A DNA stretch of 6,983 nt from Bacillota bacterium (lineage in GTDB: Bacteria; Bacillota; Clostridia; Oscillospirales; JAKOTC01), in NCBI GenBank assembly GCA_029776465.1, contig JAKOTC010000048.1, positions 1-6,983 of the forward strand. Direction: 5' to 3'. Both the position numbers and the translations under genes were made by a program. The notes beneath the pieces were generated by a model, which was not told where the DNA came from, ran no database searches, and saw nothing but the letters and a program-made list of their open reading frames with translations. Each line of letters begins with the position of its first letter. Within the stretch, counting starts at the first letter, position 1. Below are positions 1 through 5,551 of the stretch, one piece after another.

Positions 1-2032
1 AAAAAGCACCTTGTTTAACAGCTTAACAGGAATGAATCAACATACCGGAAACTGGCCGGGCAAAACGGTTACCAATGCACAGGGATATTGTCGATATGGG
101 GATGCAACTTATGTGTTGGTTGATATCCCCGGTACATATTCCCTGATGGCCCATTCCGCCGAAGAAGAGGTGGCAAGAGATTTTATCTGCTTCGGCGAAC
201 CGGATGCCGTCATTGTCGTCTGTGACGCCACCTGCCTGGAACGAAACTTCAATCTGGTTCTTCAAACCATTGAAATTACGGATAAAGTGGTTGTTTGCGT
301 CAATCTGATGGATGAGGCAAAAAAGAAAAACATTACGATTTATTTGGATAAATTGTCAGAAAAGCTTGGGGTTCCGGTTGTCGGCACCGTCGCCAGAAAG
401 AAAAAGAGCCTGGCTCAGCTGATGGATGGGGTGAGCAGTTTAGTAGACGGCTCCTTTCAGGGAAAACCGATTCAAATAACCTATGCAAAACCCGTTGAGG
501 AGGCTGTTGCCCTCATTGAATCTGTTGTCAGGGAAAAGGTAAAGTCAAGATTAAGCCCCCGCTGGCTGAGTTTGAGGCTTCTGGATTATGACGAAACATT
601 AATATCTTCACTGCATCGTTATCTGGGGTATGATTTAATGGCAGATCCCGATATAAAAGAAGCGCTTTCTCAGGCAGAAGAGGGACTGAAGGCTCAGGGT
701 ATTGGGAAAGAGAACTTGCGGGACAGTATCGTTTCAAGCCTGGTACGGACTGCGGAGGAGATTTGCCGGGATACCGTTCGGTTTAATAAGAAGGAGTATA
801 ATGCGAGAGACAGGAAAATAGACCGGGTGCTCACAAGCAAATGGACGGGATTTCCCATCATGCTGCTGCTGCTGCTTGTGATTTTTTGGCTGACTATCAC
901 CGGGGCCAATTATCCGTCCCAGTTATTGTCCGACGGATTATTCTGGGTTCAGGACCGTTTAACCGATGCGTTTCACTATTTCGGGGCGCCGGAGTGGCTG
1001 CACGGCATGCTGGTGCTGGGGGTATACAGAGTGCTGGCCTGGGTGGTTTCCGTGATGTTGCCTCCTATGGCGATATTTTTTCCGCTTTTCACTTTGCTGG
1101 AGGACTTGGGGTATCTGCCTCGTGTGGCCTTCAATCTGGATAAATTCTTTAAGAAATGCAGTGCTTGCGGCAAACAGGCCTTAACCATGTGCATGGGCTT
1201 TGGGTGTAACGCCGCCGGCGTTATCGGCTGCCGAATTATCGATTCACCCCGGGAACGGCTGATTGCCATTCTAACCAATAACTTCGTTCCCTGTAACGGG
1301 CGCTTTCCAACTTTAATCGCCATTCTCACCATGTTTTTTGTGGGATTTGCGTCCGGACCCGTTCAATCCTTTTTATCCGCTTTGCTGCTGGCAGGGGTTA
1401 TTATCCTGGGTGTCTTGATGACTTTTTTAATGTCCAAACTGTTATCGAAGACCCTCCTCAAGGGGCTTCCTTCCTCTTTTACCTTGGAACTTCCGCCTTA
1501 CCGCAGGCCGCAGATCGGCAAAGTCATCCTTCGTTCCATATTTGACCGAACCCTCTTTGTTCTTGCCAGAGCTGTGGCAATTGCCGCTCCGGCCGGGCTG
1601 GTGATTTGGGTGATGGCCAATGTTTCAATCGGGGAACTTACTCTGCTGGCACATTGCGCAAATTTTCTTGATCCTTTCGGCAGACTGCTGGGAATGGACG
1701 GCATTATTTTGCTGGCTTTTATTCTGGGCATTCCGGCCAATGAGATTGTGGTGCCCATCATCATTATGGCTTATATGTCCTCAGGCAGCATTATAGAACT
1801 TGACAGCCTCTTAGATTTAAAGCAGCTTCTTGTGGATAACGGCTGGACCTGGGTAACCGCCGTCAGCACTATGCTCTTTTCTTTAATGCACTGGCCCTGT
1901 TCCACCACCTGTCTGACAATCCGAAAAGAAACACAAAGCCTGAAATGGACTGCCGTTTCATTTCTATTGCCCACGCTGGCCGGTATGGTGTTTTGCTTCA
2001 TATTTGCCAATCTCGCAAGGCTGTTTATGTAA
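1..2032 (+). CDS. feoB: Ferrous iron transport protein B (FeoB), 5'-truncated by the window edge
   Basis: This is a GTP-dependent Fe(II) uptake permease of the cytoplasmic membrane. The visible 676 residues begin at the Lys of the P-loop (GKST, then LFNSLTG), so only about 10-20 N-terminal residues are missing. The TTG at 11 is internal, not the start. The G domain follows in order: switch I NWPGKT, G3 DIPG at nt 122-133, G4 NLMD at nt 302-313 and a G5-like GTVARKKKSL. After a helical linker come about eight hydrophobic segments, first near nt 850-900 and last near 1960-2025. The gate motif GFGCN lies near nt 1197-1211. Some core motifs differ from classical FeoB: PCNGRFPT where SCxARLP is usual, and PANEIVVP where PAKEIVVG is usual. 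From memory these mark a paralogous clostridial FeoB branch. No feoA is visible, but the upstream region is outside the window. The protein ends naturally at TAA. Family assignment is very secure; Fe(II) specificity is inferred. Confidence 0.97.
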   Translation, partial: KSTLFNSLTGMNQHTGNWPGKTVTNAQGYCRYGDATYVLVDIPGTYSLMAHSAEEEVARDFICFGEPDAVIVVCDATCLERNFNLVLQTIEITDKVVVCVNLMDEAKKKNITIYLDKLSEKLGVPVVGTVARKKKSLAQLMDGVSSLVDGSFQGKPIQITYAKPVEEAVALIESVVREKVKSRLSPRWLSLRLLDYDETLISSLHRYLGYDLMADPDIKEALSQAEEGLKAQGIGKENLRDSIVSSLVRTAEEICRDTVRFNKKEYNARDRKIDRVLTSKWTGFPIMLLLLLVIFWLTITGANYPSQLLSDGLFWVQDRLTDAFHYFGAPEWLHGMLVLGVYRVLAWVVSVMLPPMAIFFPLFTLLEDLGYLPRVAFNLDKFFKKCSACGKQALTMCMGFGCNAAGVIGCRIIDSPRERLIAILTNNFVPCNGRFPTLIAILTMFFVGFASGPVQSFLSALLLAGVIILGVLMTFLMSKLLSKTLLKGLPSSFTLELPPYRRPQIGKVILRSIFDRTLFVLARAVAIAAPAGLVIWVMANVSIGELTLLAHCANFLDPFGRLLGMDGIILLAFILGIPANEIVVPIIIMAYMSSGSIIELDSLLDLKQLLVDNGWTWVTAVSTMLFSLMHWPCSTTCLTIRKETQSLKWTAVSFLLPTLAGMVFCFIFANLARLFM

Positions 2033-2045
2033 AAGCAGGGCAGAA

Positions 2046-2080
2046 CAAATAAAACCCGCATGGCATAAGCCATGCGGGTT
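2046..2080 (-). terminator. Rho-independent terminator of the tRNA gene, possibly shared with feoB
   Basis: A perfect 12-bp stem (2053-2064 with 2069-2080) closes an ATAA tetraloop. Read on the minus strand, it starts 3 nt after the CCA end of the tRNA and runs into TTTTATTTG, a good U-tract. On the plus strand it follows the feoB stop by 20 nt, but only ATTTGG comes after it, so it would be weaker in that direction. I infer that it mainly ends the tRNA transcript and partly blocks convergent feoB transcripts. Confidence 0.88.
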
Positions 2081-2083
2081 ATT

Positions 2084-2159
2084 TGGTGGGCGTTGACGGA
2101 CTCGAACCGCCGACCTCTCCCATGTGACGGGAAAGCTCTACCAACTGAGCTAAACGCCC
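2084..2159 (-). tRNA. tRNA-Val (anticodon CAC)
   Basis: The reverse strand folds into a complete 76-nt cloverleaf with encoded CCA. The acceptor stem is GGGCGTT/AACGCCC, followed by TA at positions 8-9. The D arm is GCTC/GAGC with loop AGTTGGTA. The anticodon stem is TTCCC/GGGAG with loop GTCACAT. The variable loop is AGGTC, and the T arm is GGCGG/CCGTC with the canonical loop TTCGAGT. With U33 in place, positions 34-36 read CAC, which decodes GUG valine codons. The overlapping triplet GTC (Asp) would not leave U at position 33, so I reject it. Position 32 is G, where a pyrimidine is usual. A close promoter and terminator make this a single-gene transcription unit on the opposite strand to feoB. 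Confidence 0.94.
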
Positions 2160-2175
2160 TTAATCTAGCCCGCAT

Positions 2176-2204
2176 ATTATACCATATTTGGGCCGGAAAG
2201 ACAA
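2176..2204 (-). promoter_or_regulatory. Sigma-A promoter of the tRNA-Val gene
   Basis: On the minus strand, a -35 box TTGTCT (2199-2204, 4/6 to consensus) is followed by a 17-bp spacer and a perfect -10 TATAAT (2176-2181). The upstream TGG makes the -10 extended (TGnTATAAT). Transcription would start near 2169, about 10 nt before the mature tRNA 5' end. Confidence 0.87.
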
Positions 2205-2208
2205 GTCC

Positions 2209-2230
2209 TAAAATTAAAAATTTTAAAAAA
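2209..2230 (-). promoter_or_regulatory. A/T-only tract resembling an UP element upstream of the tRNA promoter
   Basis: All 22 bases here are A or T. The tract lies just upstream of the tRNA -35 box on the minus strand, 4 nt away from it. It contains a 7-bp dyad TAAAATT/AATTTTA (2209-2215 and 2219-2225). Its place and composition fit an UP element that contacts the RNA polymerase alpha subunit, as is usual at stable-RNA promoters. It also occupies the space directly after the aminotransferase stop codon, but has no GC stem, so it is not a standard terminator. The role is inferred. Confidence 0.5.
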
Positions 2231-2233
2231 TCC

Positions 2234-3475
2234 TCATCTGTTTAAATAATAATGGCTGACCTTACGGATGGCGGCAATGATGTCCTCCAAATCCTGAGGT
2301 GTATAAAACTCGCTGATGTTAAGACGAATGGCGGTCTCCAGGATTTCTTCGGCCACCGGGCAAAGCCCTTTATGATAGGTGATCTCATTTTCGTCATGAT
2401 TAATGGTAAAGGGCAGGGTAGAGCCGGGGAAGGCGTTTCTGTTGACAAAAATGTCATATTCATAGATGCAGGAGGGGATGTAGCCCGCCTGATTGGGAAT
2501 GCCCTCCGCAGCCAGCGCCCTGGAGAATTCATCCCGGCTGACTTTGGCGGTCTTTTCATCAATCCGGAACATATAGAACCAATAGGAGGATTTTCCGCCT
2601 TCTATCACTTTGGGCGGATGGATGCCGGGTAGGTCTTTGATGCCCTCGGTCAAAGCCTCCCCAAAGGCGTTGCGCTGATTGCAGATCCATTCCAGCTTTT
2701 CTAGCTGCGCCAGGGCGACGGCGCCCTGTAACTCGGTCATGCGGTAGTTGGGGCAGAGATACTGGACAGCGCGCATGCCGGCGGTGGTGGCGGCTGTGCG
2801 GTCATATCCCTTGTCGGTAAAACTTAGGCAGCGGTGGGCAAGCTCTTCGTCATTGGTCAGACAGATGCCGCCGTCCCCGGCTGAGATATGCTTGAAATCA
2901 TTGAGGGAGAAGCATCCAATGTCGCCGATAGTTCCCGCCATTTTTCCTTTGTAATAGCACATATAGCTCTGAGCGCAGTCTTCAACCACCTTGAGATGAT
3001 GGCGGCGGGCGATTTCCATGATGGCATCCATATCAGCGGCATTTCCGGCAAGATGAACCACCACAATCGCCTTGGTCTTGGGAGTAATCTTCCGCTCGAT
3101 GTCGACAGGATCCATATTGTAGGTGAAGGGGTCAAGGTCGGCAAATACCGGGATGGCGTTCTGATACAGAATTCCGATCACGCTGCCCATGTCGGTGATG
3201 GGGGAAGTGATAACCTCATCACCGGCGGTTACGCCCACAGCCCCCAAAGCCGCGTGGATAGCAGCGGTGCCGGAGGAGGTGGCCACCCCATACTTCACCC
3301 CGCAGAAGGCTGTGTATTTTTGGATCAACTCTTTGACCTTGGTGCCGTTCCAATAGAAGAGAGTGTTTTGCTCCAATGCCTCCTGAAGATACTTCAACTC
3401 GTTTCCGTCAAACCGCTTACCGGTTCCGAAAGGAGTGGTTTTAGTTTTTTCGCCACCAAAAAGCGCCAGATTCAC
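2234..3475 (-). CDS. DegT/DnrJ/EryC1/StrS family PLP-dependent aminotransferase
   Basis: This 413-residue protein is a fold-type I PLP enzyme of the sugar-aminotransferase (StrS/DegT) family, which usually transaminates keto-sugars or cyclitol ketones; the substrate here is unknown. It opens with the family's LALFGG motif (residues 3-8). Phosphate-cup residues lie in SSGTAA (67-72). The PLP-pyridine Asp is D166 in EDCAQS (165-170). S190 precedes the likely Schiff-base lysine K195 in NDFKHISAGDGG (192-203), which resembles the StsC and AHBA-synthase type. Length is near the family norm. The start is GTG at 3475, chosen because GGAGG (3483-3487) sits 7 nt upstream and the family N-terminus begins there. 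It overlaps the 3' end of the M55 gene by 35 nt, so the two are cotranscribed and probably translationally coupled. No GC-rich terminator follows the stop, so transcripts may read on towards the tRNA. Confidence 0.95.
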   Translation of the reverse strand: MNLALFGGEKTKTTPFGTGKRFDGNELKYLQEALEQNTLFYWNGTKVKELIQKYTAFCGVKYGVATSSGTAAIHAALGAVGVTAGDEVITSPITDMGSVIGILYQNAIPVFADLDPFTYNMDPVDIERKITPKTKAIVVVHLAGNAADMDAIMEIARRHHLKVVEDCAQSYMCYYKGKMAGTIGDIGCFSLNDFKHISAGDGGICLTNDEELAHRCLSFTDKGYDRTAATTAGMRAVQYLCPNYRMTELQGAVALAQLEKLEWICNQRNAFGEALTEGIKDLPGIHPPKVIEGGKSSYWFYMFRIDEKTAKVSRDEFSRALAAEGIPNQAGYIPSCIYEYDIFVNRNAFPGSTLPFTINHDENEITYHKGLCPVAEEILETAIRLNISEFYTPQDLEDIIAAIRKVSHYYLNR

Positions 3476-4385
3476 AAAAAATCCTCCATCCTGTTTTAGA
3501 TTTCAAAAATTGCTGATATTGTTCTTTATTCATATATCCCCGTCCCCGGATGGGATAGGCGGGTTGAGGCGGAGCATTGAAAAGCTCTGCCGGGTGTTCA
3601 GGGTGGCTGGATGTAAAGGCATAAGCTTTACCATCGGGGCGGTCACGATATTCGATTACCCGGAAGTAGGGGGGGCGGGGCAGGTCCAGATAATAAAATT
3701 TTTCCGGCTGCTGAATAAAGTCCCGAAGGGCCTTTTCGGCAGTTTCGGCGATGAGCTGGCGGGCTTTGGATAGGGACAGATGTTTGGCTTTGATAAAATG
3801 CTGGATATAATCATCCCCGCACAACATATCTGAGTCTTCAGGTTTATCTTTCACGAGCCCTCTTTTGACGGCTACCGTATGAATGTTTGGGCAGATGGTT
3901 TTGGCTTCCCTGGTAAATGCCAGATCCCCGCTGGCGAAGATGCAGGGAACATGATAGAATTCGGCGCACATACACACCACGCCAAACTCACCGTATTCGG
4001 TTCCGTTAATCCGATCTGAAATCACGTTGTGGTCACCGCTGTGGGGCATCTGGGCAAAGGGGGTGCGGGATTTTGCGTGCTGTCCCACAAAGCAAATGCA
4101 GTCATATCCTTCATTGAGATACAAGGGATAAGCCGGATGTTTCAAACGCTCCCGCAGGGTAATGCGGGGATCAAGATCGGACGGGTCAATCCCGCCATAT
4201 CCGTGGCCATCTACCACATGCACTTCCGTGGCTCCGCCGGCAAAGAAGCCCTGGGCAGCGGCATTGACCTCGGCAGTCAATAGTTGCTTGCCCTTAAGAT
4301 AGTGTTTTCCCTCGGGTGTGACCCAATCGGTAAAATTTTTAACGCCGCAAACTCCTTCCATATCGGTCATGATATAAACCTTCAC
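3441..4385 (-). CDS. M55 family zinc aminopeptidase (DppA-like D-aminopeptidase)
   Basis: This 314-residue protein is a predicted cytoplasmic zinc aminopeptidase of MEROPS family M55. The type member, Bacillus DppA, removes N-terminal D-amino acids such as D-Ala. All DppA zinc-ligand positions have counterparts: D8 and E10 in TDMEG, H61 in DGHG, H103 in GQHAK and E133 in GEFG. H115, matching the DppA catalytic histidine, is also present. I chose the GTG at 4385 as start. It gives this DppA-like numbering and has an AAGGGGG SD (4393-4399) 7 nt upstream; an in-frame TTG at 4409 would place that SD inside the gene. The protein is about 40 residues longer than DppA, the excess being a C-terminal tail rich in aromatic and basic residues. 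Its last 35 nt overlap the aminotransferase start. It is first in the operon, behind an extended -10 promoter. No signal peptide is visible. D-amino acid specificity is inferred. Confidence 0.94.
   Translation of the reverse strand: MKVYIMTDMEGVCGVKNFTDWVTPEGKHYLKGKQLLTAEVNAAAQGFFAGGATEVHVVDGHGYGGIDPSDLDPRITLRERLKHPAYPLYLNEGYDCICFVGQHAKSRTPFAQMPHSGDHNVISDRINGTEYGEFGVVCMCAEFYHVPCIFASGDLAFTREAKTICPNIHTVAVKRGLVKDKPEDSDMLCGDDYIQHFIKAKHLSLSKARQLIAETAEKALRDFIQQPEKFYYLDLPRPPYFRVIEYRDRPDGKAYAFTSSHPEHPAELFNAPPQPAYPIRGRGYMNKEQYQQFLKSKTGWRIFCESGAFWWRKN
3483..3487 (-). promoter_or_regulatory. SD site of the aminotransferase gene, inside the 3' overlap region
   Basis: GGAGG on the minus strand lies 7 nt before the GTG at 3475 and fixes that start. 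It sits within the last codons of the M55 coding region, so ribosomes finishing M55 pass over it. This supports translational coupling. Confidence 0.85.
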
Positions 4386-4392
4386 AAACAGA

Positions 4393-4399
4393 CCCCCTT
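4393..4399 (-). promoter_or_regulatory. SD site that fixes the M55 gene start
   Basis: AAGGGGG on the minus strand lies 7 nt before the GTG at 4385. It supports GTG 4385 over the in-frame TTG at 4409, which lies upstream of this SD and has no good SD of its own. Confidence 0.75.
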
Positions 4400-4419
4400 C
4401 AGATATCAATCTTTGCTAA

Positions 4420-4449
4420 ATTATAGCATAATTCGAATCAAAGCCGCAA
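4420..4449 (-). promoter_or_regulatory. Extended -10 promoter of the M55/aminotransferase operon
   Basis: On the minus strand a perfect TATAAT (4420-4425) is preceded by TGC, giving TGnTATAAT. The -35 region is weak: TTGCGG (4444-4449, about 3/6) with an 18-bp spacer. The predicted start is near 4413, leaving a short leader of about 28 nt. The promoter begins just after the U-tract of the upstream methyltransferase terminator, so the operon is a separate transcription unit. Confidence 0.75.
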
Positions 4450-4450
4450 G

Positions 4451-4486
4451 AAAAACCTGCAATCTTTGAATGATTCGCAAAGCAGG
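4451..4486 (-). terminator. Probable terminator of the methyltransferase gene
   Basis: On the minus strand, an imperfect hairpin pairs CCTG/CAGG (4483-4486 with 4456-4459) and CTTTG/CAAAG (4478-4482 with 4464-4468). There is a one-sided 4-nt bulge (4460-4463) and a 9-nt loop. It is followed by TTTTTCTT. It lies 7 nt past the methyltransferase stop codon. The bulge makes it weaker than a textbook terminator. Confidence 0.65.
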
Positions 4487-4492
4487 AAACAA

Positions 4493-5350
4493 TCAATTCC
4501 TTTTTTTCTTTACTCCTCCCACCATCAAAAATTCTCCGGCGTCCAGGACAGTATCAGACCGGTAAAGGGATCTTTCAATTCGCAGGATGGTGTTCCAAGC
4601 CTTCGGGTCTGCATACAGCATTTCCGCATTCTCTACGGCTCCGGTCATAATGCAGGGAACCGCAGCAAAGTCAAGCTTTTCAAAGCCGGGGCTCAGCAGG
4701 TCTTTCATCTCCTGCACAGTGAAATAATGACGGGGCGGATGCCTTCTGCCGGGATAATCGACAGGGTCATCGCCTGTTTCCAACACCTCAAAAATGCCGT
4801 ACGCTTCCGGGTTCGCCCAGAAAGATACCATAGATTCGGTGTTATTTATTGAAGCTTTCGCTGTCAGACGTCGAAACACTCCGCTTCGGGTATTGACTGA
4901 AAAAACTATGGAACCGCCGCTTCGGGTGACCCGCCTCAGCTCGCTGATCGCTTGTTTTGTCTGCTCCCGCAGGTACATCAGACTGCCCAGGCAGAGGGTT
5001 AAATCAAAGCTGTCATCGGCAAACATGGACAGGTTGTCGTAACTGGCCGGGATGAATCCGTCAATCTGATCCAAAATACCAGCCTCTTCACATTTTGTTC
5101 GGGCAATCTCCAACTGTACCGGGGAAAGGTCCAGCAGAGTAACCCGACATCCCTTCTGCGCGGCATAGATGGAAAAACGCCCGGCTGCGCAGCCCGCGTC
5201 CAGCACCTTCATGCCGGGTTTCAGATAACCGTCCAGAAAATCGGTATGCAGAGCAAATATTAATTTGCCGTAAGCCGAGCTGTCCAGCCGCTGCCATTCT
5301 TTCAAACCGTAGGTGTCGTAAAACTGACCGATTTGAACCGGATCGAACAT
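4493..5350 (-). CDS. Class I SAM-dependent methyltransferase
   Basis: This 285-residue soluble protein carries a Rossmann-fold methyltransferase domain. Motif I, the SAM-binding glycine loop, is VLDAGCAAGRF (49-59). The acidic end of strand beta-2 is D74 in TLLDLS. The post-III strand is FDLTLCLGSLMYL (115-127), followed by LRRVTRSGGSIVFSV (138-152). Residues 160-285 form a variable substrate-recognition region in which I see no known motif. The arrangement resembles UbiE/Methyltransf_11-type small-molecule methyltransferases; substrate and target atom are unknown. The start is ATG at 5350, with AGGAGG (5359-5364) 8 nt upstream. The gene has its own promoter, shared back to back with the amidohydrolase gene, and its own terminator. 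It ends in a basic tail, KKKRN. Family call is secure; the specific function is not determinable here. Confidence 0.93.
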   Translation of the reverse strand: MFDPVQIGQFYDTYGLKEWQRLDSSAYGKLIFALHTDFLDGYLKPGMKVLDAGCAAGRFSIYAAQKGCRVTLLDLSPVQLEIARTKCEEAGILDQIDGFIPASYDNLSMFADDSFDLTLCLGSLMYLREQTKQAISELRRVTRSGGSIVFSVNTRSGVFRRLTAKASINNTESMVSFWANPEAYGIFEVLETGDDPVDYPGRRHPPRHYFTVQEMKDLLSPGFEKLDFAAVPCIMTGAVENAEMLYADPKAWNTILRIERSLYRSDTVLDAGEFLMVGGVKKKRN

Positions 5351-5428
5351 AAAAAATTCCTCCTGTCAAACAGATGCAGTACTTTCTACCGTCACGGGAA
5401 TATTGGTTGCGTCATCACACTTTACGAA

Positions 5429-5457
5429 ATAATACCATAATTTACAACATATATCAA
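5429..5457 (-). promoter_or_regulatory. Sigma-A promoter of the methyltransferase gene
   Basis: On the minus strand, -35 TTGATA (5452-5457, 5/6) is followed by a 17-bp spacer and -10 TATTAT (5429-5434, 5/6). The TGG upstream makes the -10 extended. The predicted start is near 5422, giving a leader of about 72 nt before ATG 5350. Confidence 0.85.
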
Positions 5458-5470
5458 CCATATGGGTTGA
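5454..5470. promoter_or_regulatory. Candidate operator: dyad between and within the two divergent -35 boxes
   Basis: TCAACC-N5-GGTTGA is a 6-bp inverted repeat, with the exact palindrome CCATATGG (5458-5465) at its centre. The outer TTGA of each arm is the first four bases of one -35 box. Part of the symmetry therefore comes from two similar -35 boxes facing apart, but the extra matching CC/GG and the central palindrome are not required for that. A regulator bound here would cover both promoters. Function is inferred. Confidence 0.5.
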
Positions 5471-5495
5471 CAGCGCCGGCTGAGGATGTCATAAT
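5467..5495 (+). promoter_or_regulatory. Sigma-A promoter of the amidohydrolase gene
   Basis: A perfect -35 TTGACA (5467-5472) is followed by a 17-bp spacer and -10 CATAAT (5490-5495, 5/6). The TGT upstream gives an extended -10. The predicted start is near 5502, a leader of about 50 nt. AAAGGAG (5537-5543) lies 8 nt before ATG 5552. Confidence 0.88.
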
Positions 5496-5551
5496 TACAA
5501 TAAAAGAGCTGACTATAAGCCCTATTCTACATCCGCAAAGGAGAAGTCCGT

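Noticed and set aside
11..13. TTG at 11 as the feoB start
   Set aside because: The three codons before it encode KST of the P-loop, so translation must start upstream of the window.
859..878. CTG repeat in feoB as a possible slippage or regulatory repeat
   Set aside because: It is a short run of leucine codons in a membrane helix, with too few units to suggest phase variation.
1771..2175. Minus-strand 134-residue open frame covering the tRNA and the feoB 3' end
   Set aside because: Its N-terminal part is simply the tRNA gene read as protein, a familiar artefact, and the rest is antisense to conserved FeoB sequence. It has no good SD.
2888..3499. Plus-strand 203-residue open frame
   Set aside because: It lies antisense to the conserved PLP domain of the aminotransferase, shows no recognisable motif and has no promoter or SD of its own.
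4386..4409. Alternative upstream TTG start for the M55 gene, adding eight residues
   Set aside because: It would place the AAGGGGG SD inside the coding region and break the match of D8, E10 and E133 to DppA numbering. The GTG at 4385 fits both.
5365..5421. Possible riboswitch in the methyltransferase leader
   Set aside because: The leader is about 72 nt and shows only a 4-bp hairpin near the SD. No conserved riboswitch core or terminator/antiterminator pair is visible.
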